Part shown: positions 1-8,201 of the stretch, in pieces
Numbering within the stretch: position 1 is the first letter of the stretch
Layout: every line of letters begins with the position of its first letter
Origin: Thalassovita sp.
Lineage (GTDB): Bacteria; Pseudomonadota; Alphaproteobacteria; Rhodobacterales; Rhodobacteraceae
Direction of reading: 5' to 3'
Length of the DNA: 64,000 nucleotides
Assembly: GCA_029212905.1 (NCBI GenBank)
Contig: JARGPB010000006.1
Span: 62,001 to 126,000, forward strand
The notes under the pieces: generated by a model
The model's input: the letters and a program-made list of their open reading frames with translations, nothing else
What the model was told of the DNA's origin: nothing
Databases searched by the model: none
Position numbers and translations under genes: made by a program

Positions 1-3
1 GGA

Positions 4-1557
4 ATGGCTGTCAGCGCTGTCCAAATAAGACGGTCCCTGCCGGGATTGGCGGTCGCGGCTTTGGTCGCGGCCTTTGTTGTGTGCTCGGTTGGGGCGGTGC
101 TGTGGTTCGCGGGGGGCGGTGGTATGCCGAAACCCAGCGATTGGGCGGCGCTGCGCTTTACGGTCATGCAGGCGGCGCTGTCGGCCCTGTTTAGCGTTGG
201 TCTGGCGATCCCCACGGCGCGCGCACTGGCAAGGCGCCGGTTCCCATTTCGAGGCGCGCTGATCACCCTGTTAGGGGCGCCATTCATCCTGCCAGTCATT
301 GTTGCGGTGTTGGGCCTGTTGGCGGTTTTCGGACGGAACGGGGTGCTGAGTGATGTGCTGGCCCTGTTTGGCCTGCCTCCTCTCAGCATCTACGGGCTGC
401 ATGGGGTGCTGCTGGCACATGTGTTTTTTAACCTGCCCTTAGCGACGCGGATCATCCTGCAAGGCTGGCAGTCCATACCAGGAGAGCAGTTCCGCTTGGC
501 GGCCTCTTTGGGTATGGGACCGGCGCAGGTGTTGCGGTTCCTGGAATGGCCGATGCTAAGGGCAATGGCTCCCGGCGCCTTTCTGGCGGTGTTTGGTCTG
601 TGCCTAAGCAGCTTTGCCGTGGTTCTGATGCTGGGCGGAGGTCCCAAGGCCACGACGCTGGAGCTGGCGATCTATCAGGCGTTTCGGTTCGAGTTTGATC
701 TGGGGCGCGCGGCGACCTTGGCGGCCATCCAGGCGGCGCTGGTCGGGTCGGTGGTGTGGATCGGGCTGCGACTGAGCACGCAACAGGATCTGGGCGGTGG
801 TCTGGACCGGGTGGTGCGGCGCAGCGACGTGAGCACCTGGGGGCTGCGTATACAGGACGGAGCGGTTCTGGTGCTGGTCTCGGGGTTTTTGCTGGTGCCG
901 TTGGCGGTGATCGTGACCAAGGGGCTGGCGGGCCTGCCCCAAGTGCCCGTATCGGTTTGGCAGGCGTTCCAGGTTTCGGTGCTGGTGACGCTCAGCTCTA
1001 CGGCATTGGGGATCACGATGGCCCTGACGATTGCGGGGGCCTGTGTGCGGTTTCACTGGGCCGAGGTTCTGGGCATGATGGGGATCGCGGCCTCGCCGCT
1101 TGTTTTGGGGACGGGGTTGTTTCTGATGATCAACCCGTGGATCAGCCCATCCAGCCTGACATTCGCTGTGACGGCGCTGGTGAATGCGGTGATGATCCTG
1201 CCGTTTGCGCTGAGGATCATTGCGCCTGCCCTGCGCGGGATCGAGTCGGATTATGGGCGGCTGGCCGACAGCCTGGGCCTGACCGGATGGGCGCGGTTGC
1301 GCTATCTGATCCTGCCCCGAGCCCGACGGGCGATCGGTTTTGCTGCGGGGCTTTCGGCGGCGATGGCGATGGGGGATTTGGGTGTGGTGGCCTTGTTTGC
1401 GGACCCGACGCAGGCGACTCTGCCGCTTGAGATGTATCGCCTTATGGGGGCCTACCGGATGGAGGCCGCCTTTGGTGCGGCGCTGATCCTGCTGAGCGCC
1501 AGCCTGACCCTGTTCTGGATTTTTGACCAAGGAGGTCGCGGGAATGTTGACGCTTGA
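4..1557 (+). CDS. thiP: Thiamine ABC transporter permease ThiP
   Basis: Inner-membrane permease of the thiamine/TPP ABC importer, 517 residues. It has the fused double-permease architecture of ThiP: two sets of about six hydrophobic segments, each with the EAA-type loop that contacts the ATPase (around residues 160-185, SLGMGPAQVLRFLEWP, and 425-445, SLGLTGWARLRYLILP). The ATG is three bases from the window edge, so its ribosome binding site and the expected upstream binding-protein gene (thiB) lie outside. The 3' end overlaps thiQ by 14 bp, indicating translational coupling. Function is inferred from the fused architecture plus the adjacent short ATPase. A Fe(III)/spermidine-type permease is the main alternative and is less likely. 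Confidence 0.85.
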   Translation: MAVSAVQIRRSLPGLAVAALVAAFVVCSVGAVLWFAGGGGMPKPSDWAALRFTVMQAALSALFSVGLAIPTARALARRRFPFRGALITLLGAPFILPVIVAVLGLLAVFGRNGVLSDVLALFGLPPLSIYGLHGVLLAHVFFNLPLATRIILQGWQSIPGEQFRLAASLGMGPAQVLRFLEWPMLRAMAPGAFLAVFGLCLSSFAVVLMLGGGPKATTLELAIYQAFRFEFDLGRAATLAAIQAALVGSVVWIGLRLSTQQDLGGGLDRVVRRSDVSTWGLRIQDGAVLVLVSGFLLVPLAVIVTKGLAGLPQVPVSVWQAFQVSVLVTLSSTALGITMALTIAGACVRFHWAEVLGMMGIAASPLVLGTGLFLMINPWISPSSLTFAVTALVNAVMILPFALRIIAPALRGIESDYGRLADSLGLTGWARLRYLILPRARRAIGFAAGLSAAMAMGDLGVVALFADPTQATLPLEMYRLMGAYRMEAAFGAALILLSASLTLFWIFDQGGRGNVDA

Positions 1558-2248
1558 AAATGCGCAGGTCCAGCAGGACGGGTTCCAGCTGAGCGCGGAT
1601 TTTTCAGTACCTGAGGGTGCGCGTGTCGCGGTGATCGGCCCGTCCGGCGCAGGGAAATCGACGCTGTTGGATGCAATCGCGGGGTTCCAGCCGCTGGCCC
1701 GCGGTAAGGTCATCCTGGCGGAACAGGACGTTACGGATGTGCCACCGGGAAAGCGGCCGGTTTCGATCTTGTTTCAAGACAATAACCTGTTCCCGCACCT
1801 GACGGCTGCGCAGAACGTGGGTCTGGGATTGCGGCCCGATCTGCGCCTGGACGCGCAACAGAAAGACCAGGTGCAGCAGGCTTTGGCACGGGTGGGGCTG
1901 CGCGGGATGGAGGCGCGCAAACCGGGCAAGCTTTCTGGCGGTCAGCAAAGCCGCGTCGCGCTGGCACGGGTCCTGGTGCAGGATCGGCCCTTGGTGCTGC
2001 TGGACGAACCCTTTGCGGCCCTTGGCCCCGCCCTGAAGGTCGAGATGCTGGATCTGGTGAGTGATCTGCTTGAGGGATCGGGCGCGACGTTGTTGTTGGT
2101 CACCCATGATCCGCAGGATGCCCGGCGCATTGCGAGGCAAACCATTTTGGTGACGGATGGTCGGGCGCAGGGGCCTGTGCCGACGCAGGCCTTGTTCGAC
2201 AACCCGCCCGAGGCCCTGCGCGCCTATCTGGGCACGCCGAGGCCCTGA
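1544..2248 (+). CDS. thiQ: Thiamine ABC transporter ATP-binding protein ThiQ
   Basis: Cytoplasmic ATPase that powers the ThiP permease. Walker A is GPSGAGKST (about residues 32-40), the Q-loop is FQDNNLFPHLT, the signature is LSGGQQSRVALARVL, Walker B is LVLLDEP and the H-loop is VTHDP. At 234 residues it lacks the extra C-terminal regulatory domain of maltose- or iron-type ATPases, as expected for ThiQ. The start at 1544 is preferred over an in-frame upstream ATG at 1523 because GGAGG lies 8-9 bases before it and the protein then begins MLTLENAQV, like other ThiQ proteins. The gene overlaps the end of thiP by 14 bp. Any TPP riboswitch would lie upstream of thiB, outside the window. Confidence 0.88.
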   Translation: MLTLENAQVQQDGFQLSADFSVPEGARVAVIGPSGAGKSTLLDAIAGFQPLARGKVILAEQDVTDVPPGKRPVSILFQDNNLFPHLTAAQNVGLGLRPDLRLDAQQKDQVQQALARVGLRGMEARKPGKLSGGQQSRVALARVLVQDRPLVLLDEPFAALGPALKVEMLDLVSDLLEGSGATLLLVTHDPQDARRIARQTILVTDGRAQGPVPTQALFDNPPEALRAYLGTPRP

Positions 2249-2257
2249 AAACGTGGA

Positions 2258-2440
2258 TTAGTCCAGCGCGCGCGCTTCGTCGATCAGCATCACGGGGATA
2301 CCGTTGCGGATCGGAAAGGCCAGCTTGGCGGACTTGCTGACCAGTTCCTGAGCTGCGGCGTCATAGTCCAGCGGTCCCTGGGTCAGCGGGCAGATCAGCG
2401 CCTCGAGCATACGGCGGTCAAAGGCGGGTGTGTCGGTCAT
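2258..2440 (-). CDS. Trm112-like small protein
   Basis: A 60-residue protein of the Trm112p-like (YcaR/DUF343) family, recognised by the LEALICPLTQGPLDYD opening and the LAFPIRNGIPVML core. Eukaryotic and archaeal Trm112 activates methyltransferases; the bacterial role is not established. Only one Cys is present in the first motif (ICPLTQ), so a complete zinc site is unlikely. Its ATG overlaps the TGA of the upstream LON-domain gene (ATGA), so the two are co-translated. It converges with thiQ across a 9-bp gap that contains no hairpin. Confidence 0.85.
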   Translation of the reverse strand: MTDTPAFDRRMLEALICPLTQGPLDYDAAAQELVSKSAKLAFPIRNGIPVMLIDEARALD

Positions 2441-3075
2441 TGCAGCGGTTCCTCTTTGTCGTTGCTGTGCAACGCGTATTCAATCAGGGTGACCAGCGTT
2501 TCGCGGCGGGTACACAGGCAGGGCGCCTCGAGCAGGGCCTGTTTGTCCGCAGGGTCCAGATCCAGCATCATGGACAGCGAATTGATCAGCAGCTCATCCT
2601 CGGCGTGTTCCAGCGTTTCCCAATCGGTTTCCAGCCCCTGTTGGGTGAAATACCGGCACAGAGCGTTCAGGAAATCCTGGCGGTTGAAGCTGGTGTCCGC
2701 TTCTTCGCTGCCCAGGTCGCGGCTGAATCCCTCCCACGAAACATTGCAGCGGCGGTAGGGGGTAAAGCCCTCGATCTCGTTCAGGATACGGAACCGTGAT
2801 ACGCCCGATAGGGTGATCATATAGCGCCCGTCTTCGGTTTCCGAAAACTGGGTAACGCGTCCGGCACAGCCGATTTGATGCAGCCGGTCCTCTGGCCCGC
2901 AGGTGCAGGGCTGGACCATGCCGATCAGCCGCCCCGGCGTCTTTAGCGCGTCATCCAGCATGGCCAGATACCGCGGCTCGAAAATATGCAAGGGCAAGCA
3001 AGAGCGAGGCAACAGAAGCGCCCCGGGCAATGGAAAGACCGGGATGCTCTGAGGGAGATCGAATTTAACTACCAT
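2437..3075 (-). CDS. LON substrate-binding-domain protein
   Basis: A 212-residue stand-alone N-terminal LON domain (PF02190) without the AAA ATPase or protease domains of Lon. The diagnostic N-terminus FPLPGALLLPRSCLPLHIFEPRY is followed by the beta-rich IGMVQP, GCAGRVTQF and ITLSGVSRFRI strands. The family is widespread in alphaproteobacteria and its molecular role is unproven; protein or substrate recognition is inferred. It sits in a minus-strand series thioredoxin/TPR - LON - Trm112 that is conserved in related bacteria. A 27-bp gap separates it from the thioredoxin gene, and it shares an ATGA junction with the Trm112-like gene. Confidence 0.85.
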   Translation of the reverse strand: MVVKFDLPQSIPVFPLPGALLLPRSCLPLHIFEPRYLAMLDDALKTPGRLIGMVQPCTCGPEDRLHQIGCAGRVTQFSETEDGRYMITLSGVSRFRILNEIEGFTPYRRCNVSWEGFSRDLGSEEADTSFNRQDFLNALCRYFTQQGLETDWETLEHAEDELLINSLSMMLDLDPADKQALLEAPCLCTRRETLVTLIEYALHSNDKEEPLQ

Positions 3076-3102
3076 GATGCAGGATTTAGCCCGACACCCG
3101 GA

Positions 3103-4029
3103 TCAGGCAAATATCATCGAGCTGAGCCTGCGACGGCCATTCAGAACGATGGGGTCATTTGGCTTCAGTGCTTCGAAAATCGTGAACAGTTGCGCTTTGG
3201 CGGCGCCTTCATTCCATTCTCGATCCTGGCGGAACAGCTCTAGCAATTCATCCACAGCTTCCTGGATCTGATCGTTGGCGTGCAGCGCCTGTGCCAGGTC
3301 AAACCGGGCCTGATGGTTGCTCGGGTCTGCGGTCAGCGCGGCCTTTAGCTCGTCCAGGGGGCCAGAGTTGGCAGCCTGACGCGCCAGTTCCAGCTGAGCA
3401 TGGGCGGCCTCGATCGGCGCGGCGCTGGCGATTTCGGCCGGGGCGCCGTTCAGGACGGCCTCGGCCTGATCCAGGTCGTCCATCGCCATGTGGCAGCGGG
3501 CGACACCAGCGAAGGCAGCGGCGTTTTCGGGGTCTTCTTCCAGCACGGCTGCAAAGACCTGGGCCGCATCAGCAGCGGCGCCTTCGGCCAACATTTCCTC
3601 GGCTGCGGTGATGGCATCGTCCAGCCCGCCGCTGGCGTCACCGCCACCTTCCTCGATGGCGCGCTTGATGAAAGCGTCGATTTCGGATGGGGGAACCGCA
3701 CCCTGGAACATGTCAATCGGGCGACCTTTGACAAAGGCCACAACGGTGGGGATGGATTGCAGCGGCAGACCCTGTTGCGCCAGAGCTTGCGCCAGGCGCT
3801 GGTTCTGATCCACGTCGATCTTGGCCATCTTCACGGCACCTTTGGCGCGGGTCACCACCTCCTCAAGTTGCGGCCCCAGCGTTTTGCACGGTCCGCACCA
3901 GGTGGCCCAGAAATCGACGATAACCGGCACCTCGTTCGAGGCCTCCACGACATCCGCCATGAAGGTTTCTTCGGTCACGTCCTTGATCAGATCGCCCGCA
4001 GGGGCAGCGTTTTGTCCAAGTTCCAGCAT
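3103..4029 (-). CDS. cnoX: Thioredoxin-TPR protein (CnoX/YbbN-like)
   Basis: A 308-residue cytoplasmic protein. The N-terminal thioredoxin fold carries the active-site motif WCGPCK (about residues 45-50) after VIVDFWATWC and a cis-Pro in SIPTV. A C-terminal alanine-rich tetratricopeptide half follows (TAAEEMLAEGAAADAAQVFAAVL..., FDLAQALHANDQIQEAVDELL). This layout matches CnoX/YbbN, a chaperedoxin that protects proteins from oxidation and hands clients to chaperones. Unlike E. coli CnoX, which has SxxC, both active-site cysteines are present, so reductase activity is possible. AAGGA lies about 10 bases before the ATG. Confidence 0.85.
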   Translation of the reverse strand: MLELGQNAAPAGDLIKDVTEETFMADVVEASNEVPVIVDFWATWCGPCKTLGPQLEEVVTRAKGAVKMAKIDVDQNQRLAQALAQQGLPLQSIPTVVAFVKGRPIDMFQGAVPPSEIDAFIKRAIEEGGGDASGGLDDAITAAEEMLAEGAAADAAQVFAAVLEEDPENAAAFAGVARCHMAMDDLDQAEAVLNGAPAEIASAAPIEAAHAQLELARQAANSGPLDELKAALTADPSNHQARFDLAQALHANDQIQEAVDELLELFRQDREWNEGAAKAQLFTIFEALKPNDPIVLNGRRRLSSMIFA

Positions 4030-4093
4030 ATCAGGTCGTCCTTACGAAAGAGTTGGGACATATATGAGGCCTGCACGGGCAGGGAACAACCCG

Positions 4094-5188
4094 TCAATCA
4101 TCGTCTTTGCCGATATGCAGCCGTACGGTTTGCACACCAAGAACGCCACCCGCCAAAGCAGTAGAGGCAATCATATTCAGGCCAGGGATCACCGAAAGAA
4201 GCCCCGCCACGGCCGTGATCAGCCCGATCTTGTATAGCCCGCCATAGGTGCCGTGGTCTTTGTCCAGATGCTTGATGCAGGTGTCTGTCAGCTCCGCCAG
4301 TTTGACCAACCGCGTTTTCAGCCCTTTGGCCTCATCCTCGCTGAGCTGACGTGCGAAATCCTGTGGCAGTTCATCACGCAAGGCGATCAATTCGGCCCCA
4401 ACCACGCTTAGGAAACCGGATTTGGCGTCATATTCGGCTTTGGCCGCTTCCTCGTTGGGGATGGGGATCAGGTTATGAACCGCCTGCTCTTGTTGTACCA
4501 ACGCCATAAGGTGTTCAAGTCGGGACGAAAATTCGGGGCGATTTGCTTGGAACTGCGCGCGGAGTTGGGGGATTGTGATCGTGGTTACAGTATCTGAAAC
4601 TGTCACAGTTTGCAGGTCGCGTCTGTCCGATGGATCAATGGTCTCAGTCCTCAGATATTCGAATAAGGTATGGGTCCGTTCGATAGGGTTGGCAATTTGG
4701 GAGATTGCTTCCAAGGCTTTGTTTTGCTTCGTCGCCACGCATCCAGTGAAGGAAATTCCGGAAAGCGACTCAAAATCGAAACTATCCGTGGATAGATTCG
4801 TGCGAAAAAACTGTTTTGAGTTGAAGTTTGAATCCTTTGTATCGGGGTAAGTGAAAAGAGGAAGATCATTCGGCTCAAAGGAGCGCACTACTCTCGAAAT
4901 TCTTCCACCTAACTTCACAAGTTTCAGTACGGGGCTCAGATCCCGCACTGCTGCTCCGTTTAGCCGAAGCCCTCTTAAGCCTCTTAGTTCACAAATAAGC
5001 GAGAGATCGGATATGCCTGTATTGCCTATGTCTAAGCTCTCGAGCTGTTGTAAGCTTAATAGAGAATTAGGAACTCGCTCCAGTGGGTGAAACATAACAT
5101 GATCGAAGCTGAGAATTCTCGCATCAGCAAGACGCGCCTGTTCGATCAGATGCACGGCGTATTCATAGGCTTTGTCTGCTTCACTCAT
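4094..5188 (-). CDS. Unrecognised leucine-rich-repeat protein with C-terminal membrane segment
   Basis: A 364-residue protein that I cannot assign to a named family. Residues about 35-90 contain two to three leucine-rich repeats (LLSLQQLESLDIGNTGISDL, LRGLRGLRLNGAAVRDLSPVL). A polar middle follows, then a charged helical stretch (about 230-300). Near the C-terminus is one long hydrophobic glycine/alanine-rich segment (IGLITAVAGLLSVIPGLNMIASTALAGG) ending in a charged tail GKDDD. Start: three in-frame codons are close together (GTG 5197, GTG 5191, ATG 5188); the ATG has AGAGG eight bases upstream. The first two-thirds are visibly AT-richer than the neighbours, suggesting acquisition. It interrupts a run of housekeeping genes (xth, thioredoxin, LON, Trm112). 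Confidence 0.75.
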   Translation of the reverse strand: MSEADKAYEYAVHLIEQARLADARILSFDHVMFHPLERVPNSLLSLQQLESLDIGNTGISDLSLICELRGLRGLRLNGAAVRDLSPVLKLVKLGGRISRVVRSFEPNDLPLFTYPDTKDSNFNSKQFFRTNLSTDSFDFESLSGISFTGCVATKQNKALEAISQIANPIERTHTLFEYLRTETIDPSDRRDLQTVTVSDTVTTITIPQLRAQFQANRPEFSSRLEHLMALVQQEQAVHNLIPIPNEEAAKAEYDAKSGFLSVVGAELIALRDELPQDFARQLSEDEAKGLKTRLVKLAELTDTCIKHLDKDHGTYGGLYKIGLITAVAGLLSVIPGLNMIASTALAGGVLGVQTVRLHIGKDDD

Positions 5189-5255
5189 CACTGTCACCTC
5201 TGGTTGAGGAAAGAGTAAGGGGGGCAGATCGTCCCCGCAATACTAGCCCGTTGTT

Positions 5256-6044
5256 CTACACATCAAACGTGGCAAAGACCGGCGCGTGATCCGAGGGTTT
5301 TTCCCAGCCACGGGCGTCACGCAGGACGCGGCTGCCGTGGGCGGCGTTGGAGATGTCGGGGGTGGCCCAGACGTGATCCAGGCGGCGGCCTTTGTCGGCG
5401 GCATCCCAATCCTTGGCGCGATAGGACCACCACGAATACAGCAACCCCGAAGGGATGTCCTGACGGGTGATATCGACCCATTTGCCAGAGTCCATCACGT
5501 CATGCAGATGATCCACCTCGATCGGCGTGTGCGACACGATTTTCAGCAGTTGCTTGTGGTTCCAGACGTCATCCTCGCGCGGGGCGATGTTCAGGTCGCC
5601 CACCAGAATAGATTTTTCGGGGGCTTGTGCGTGGAACCAGTCGCGCATCTCGGTCAGGTAATCCAGTTTCTGGCCGAATTTCTCGTTGATTTCGCGGTCG
5701 GGTTTGTCGCCGCCAGCAGGCACATAGAAGTTGTGGATCGTTACTCCGTTTTCCAGCCGTCCGGCGATGTGGCGGGCGTGGCCCAGGCTGGCGAAATCCT
5801 CGGCTCCGGCCTCTTCAATCGGCAATTTCGACAGGATCGCGACGCCGTTATATCCCTTCTGGCCGCGGGCAACCATGTGGGTGTATCCCAGCGCGTGGAA
5901 CTGTTCGAGCGGGATCTTCTCGACCGGGCTTTTGCATTCCTGCAGGCACAGGACATCGGGGCCTTCTTCGGCCAGCAGCTTGCAGACGATCGGCTCTCGC
6001 AGGCGGACCGAATTGATGTTCCAAGTGGCAAGCGTGAAGGACAT
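5256..6044 (-). CDS. xth: Exodeoxyribonuclease III
   Basis: A 262-residue AP endonuclease/3'-5' exonuclease of the Xth/ExoA family, acting in base-excision repair on abasic sites and blocked 3' ends. The sequence shows the EEP-superfamily metal and catalytic motifs: NINSVR near residue 10, CLQECK (Glu ligand) near 35, NGVAILSK, VGDLNIAP (Asp/Asn), and the C-terminal SDHAPV with the catalytic His. Length is normal for the family. The gap to the downstream LRR gene is 67 bp, so co-transcription is possible. The ATG at 6044 follows a purine-rich GGAGACGCGCC stretch. Confidence 0.95.
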   Translation of the reverse strand: MSFTLATWNINSVRLREPIVCKLLAEEGPDVLCLQECKSPVEKIPLEQFHALGYTHMVARGQKGYNGVAILSKLPIEEAGAEDFASLGHARHIAGRLENGVTIHNFYVPAGGDKPDREINEKFGQKLDYLTEMRDWFHAQAPEKSILVGDLNIAPREDDVWNHKQLLKIVSHTPIEVDHLHDVMDSGKWVDITRQDIPSGLLYSWWSYRAKDWDAADKGRRLDHVWATPDISNAAHGSRVLRDARGWEKPSDHAPVFATFDV

Positions 6045-6107
6045 GGCGCGTCTCCTGAGGGCAAAGTTGCAGGCACCCTAGAGCAACCGATCCAAAGGGG
6101 AAAGCCG

Positions 6108-6965
6108 TCAGCCGCGCAGGATCAGAACAACCCCCAGAACCGAGATCACCGTGCCCAGAATGGCCCTGACAGGCAGCGGATCACGCCCATGCAGCAACCA
6201 TGTCATCCCCAGCGTGATCAGCGGATAAGAGGCAACAATGGGTGCAACCACGGTAACCGGCCCCAGCGCCAGAGCGGCATACATCGCCACCAGCGCCAGG
6301 CCGTTGACGACTCCGATCAGCATGAACCACAGGTGCGCGGCCCGGTCGAAGGGGCGCTTTGGTGCTGGGCGCAGCAGGCGGACGATCCAGATCACGATGG
6401 CTGACACAGAGTAAGACAACAGCGCCGCCGCAAAGGCGTTGGGCCAGTCCTGCAAGCCGATTTTGACCAATGGTTGCGCCGCCCCCCGCAGAAAGGCCCC
6501 GGCCAGGGGGATTGCCAGCAACCAGATCACGCCCTGCGGAAACCGCCGTACCTGGGCGGATGTGACCAGAAACAGCCCCATGATTACTACGCCCGTGCCG
6601 AGGGCTTGCATCTGGCGGGGCCATTCGTCCAACGCCAGCATTGCCAGCCCGACGGCAAACATCGGTGTCAAATTCCCCATGGCTGCGGTCAGATTGGGGC
6701 CCAACCGCTGGTTCGACACAAAGTTCAGCACGGTCACGGCGGCCGGATAGATCAGCCCGGCAGCAGCAAAGATCAGGGCGGACTTGGGGTGCCAGTTGTT
6801 CCAGTCCACCAACCACAACGATAGCAGCAGGAACATCACGGCGCTGGTCGGCACCGAGACAGAGCCGCCGTGAACCGGGCTGAGACCCTTCAGCCCAAAC
6901 CGCGTCAACACGATCCCCAAAGCGATTAAAACGGCCGACCCTGCGGCCAGTGCAATGATCTCCAA
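6108..6965 (-). CDS. EamA/DMT-family transporter
   Basis: A 285-residue inner-membrane protein with about ten hydrophobic segments arranged as two tandem five-helix EamA units (starting near residues 1 and 145), typical of the drug/metabolite transporter superfamily. Conserved features include PVHGGSVSVPTSAVMF in the first half and VAMYAALALGPVTVVAPIVASYPLITLG in the second, the usual end-of-repeat motif. The substrate cannot be told from sequence; family members export amino acids, nucleosides or other metabolites. It ends 63 bp upstream of xth on the same strand. Confidence 0.85.
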   Translation of the reverse strand: MEIIALAAGSAVLIALGIVLTRFGLKGLSPVHGGSVSVPTSAVMFLLLSLWLVDWNNWHPKSALIFAAAGLIYPAAVTVLNFVSNQRLGPNLTAAMGNLTPMFAVGLAMLALDEWPRQMQALGTGVVIMGLFLVTSAQVRRFPQGVIWLLAIPLAGAFLRGAAQPLVKIGLQDWPNAFAAALLSYSVSAIVIWIVRLLRPAPKRPFDRAAHLWFMLIGVVNGLALVAMYAALALGPVTVVAPIVASYPLITLGMTWLLHGRDPLPVRAILGTVISVLGVVLILRG

Positions 6966-7047
6966 TCGCTCGCTCCCCCTTGGGGCAGGGTGGGGGGCTT
7001 TGATCGGTATGGCAAGCAGGATCGCGGTTCAGGAAAGCCGGAAAATG

Positions 7048-7071
7048 GCCCGTGACACAAAGGTCACGGGC
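7048..7071. repeat. Perfect 9-bp inverted repeat
   Basis: GCCCGTGAC and GTCACGGGC flank a 6-base loop (ACAAAG) in the 219-bp divergent intergenic region between the EamA transporter (minus) and the LytTR regulator (plus). There is no T-run on either side, so a terminator is unlikely in either direction. A protein operator or an mRNA leader hairpin of the transporter is possible. The rest of this intergenic stretch holds no recognisable gene. Confidence 0.5.
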
Positions 7072-7184
7072 AAGGTCCCAATGGTAGAATACTTGTGAAA
7101 CACATTCGGCATAAAGTAAGTTGGCAGGTGTGCGCCAGAATGCTTTAGAACTCAAAAAACTCCATCGGATGTCGTGTTTTTCCA

Positions 7185-8072
7185 ATGAAATCAGTGCCAA
7201 GCCAAGTTCCCTGTCATGAACTGCGCGTGATTGCCACGAATGGTAGGGTTTTTCGCGTTGACGTGACCGGGGCGATCAAGATTTCGGTTTCACGGCTGAT
7301 GATTTTGTCGATGGCGATGTTCAGCGTGATGGTCGCTCTGTTCAATCCGCCTTTGTTCGGGCTGGAGTTGCCGCTGATCGGGCGATTTTTCTACTGGCTA
7401 TTGGTGTGCTATTTCGTGACGTTCCTGTGGATTTTGCAGTTCAAGGGGTTTGACCTGCTGAATCGCTGGCTGAAACGCGATGTGCCGGTGTTTTCGGGCT
7501 TGGTTTGCCTGGTGTCAGTGGCCGCGATGGTTTGGTCCACCTATGCCGTGACCGAGCTGTTGTTTGGCGTCGCCGGGATCACCAATCTTCAGATTTGGGG
7601 CGAGGTGCTGCGCTATTTCCTGATTGCCATGGTCATCGACTTTTTCACCGTTGCGATGGTGCTGCCTCGATTCGAGTATGTGACCTTTGAGAACCCGCCG
7701 CCTGGCCCTGCGCCGCAGAACGAACACGTGGTGGAAACGGTCCCGGCGCGGACATCGAAACCTCAGGTGTTGCAGGTCAATCAGAGGAGCATTCCGCTGG
7801 AACAGATTTGCTATATGAAATCTGTCGAACACTATGTCGAATTTCACTGCCATGCGGATTGTATCACCGAACGGGTCGCGCTGCGGGATATGGTGGCGCA
7901 GGCAGCCACGGCAAACGGAATCCAGCCGCACAGGTCCTATTGGGTGAAACGGGAGGCCGTGCAGGACATGGCGCGCCGAAACGGAAGCCCGGTTCTGATC
8001 CTGCATGACGGTACCGAAATCCCGATTTCACGCCATCGCCGGGCCGAGGTCGTGGCCTGGCTGGCGACCTAG
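7185..8072 (+). CDS. Membrane-anchored LytTR DNA-binding regulator
   Basis: A 295-residue predicted transcription regulator. About four hydrophobic helices (roughly residues 38-60, 66-86, 104-124, 139-161) are followed by a proline-rich linker. The C-terminal LytTR domain (about 190-290) is marked by QICYMKSVEHYVEFH, RVALRDMV, RSYWVKREAV and EIPISRHRRAEV. There is no receiver domain and no kinase neighbour, so signal input is presumably through the membrane part; that is inference. The start codon at 7185 lacks a clear Shine-Dalgarno sequence, so a somewhat later start is possible but would still precede the first helix. It converges with the response-regulator gene. Confidence 0.82.
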   Translation: MKSVPSQVPCHELRVIATNGRVFRVDVTGAIKISVSRLMILSMAMFSVMVALFNPPLFGLELPLIGRFFYWLLVCYFVTFLWILQFKGFDLLNRWLKRDVPVFSGLVCLVSVAAMVWSTYAVTELLFGVAGITNLQIWGEVLRYFLIAMVIDFFTVAMVLPRFEYVTFENPPPGPAPQNEHVVETVPARTSKPQVLQVNQRSIPLEQICYMKSVEHYVEFHCHADCITERVALRDMVAQAATANGIQPHRSYWVKREAVQDMARRNGSPVLILHDGTEIPISRHRRAEVVAWLAT

Positions 8073-8075
8073 GCC

Positions 8076-8104
8076 AAAAAAAGACCCGGGCGAATACCCG
8101 GGTC
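8076..8104 (-). terminator. Rho-independent terminator of the response-regulator gene
   Basis: Read on the minus strand, GACCCGGG-TATTCG-CCCGGGTC (8-bp perfect stem) is followed directly by seven T residues. It lies about 100 bp after the stop codon of the OmpR-type regulator and just after the convergent LytTR gene stop on the other strand. Confidence 0.8.
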
Positions 8105-8201
8105 AGTCCAACAGGGAGGTGCATATGATAACCCGCATATGCGTCGGGTTGAGTCATTTCTAAAAGTTCGCGTGCGATCTTTCTTTGATCTGGCTCAAAT
8201 C

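Noticed and set aside
8125..8163. 13-codon plus-strand ORF with GGAGG upstream after the LytTR stop
   Set aside because: It lies immediately after the terminator-like stem and has no supporting conservation or context; it could arise by chance.
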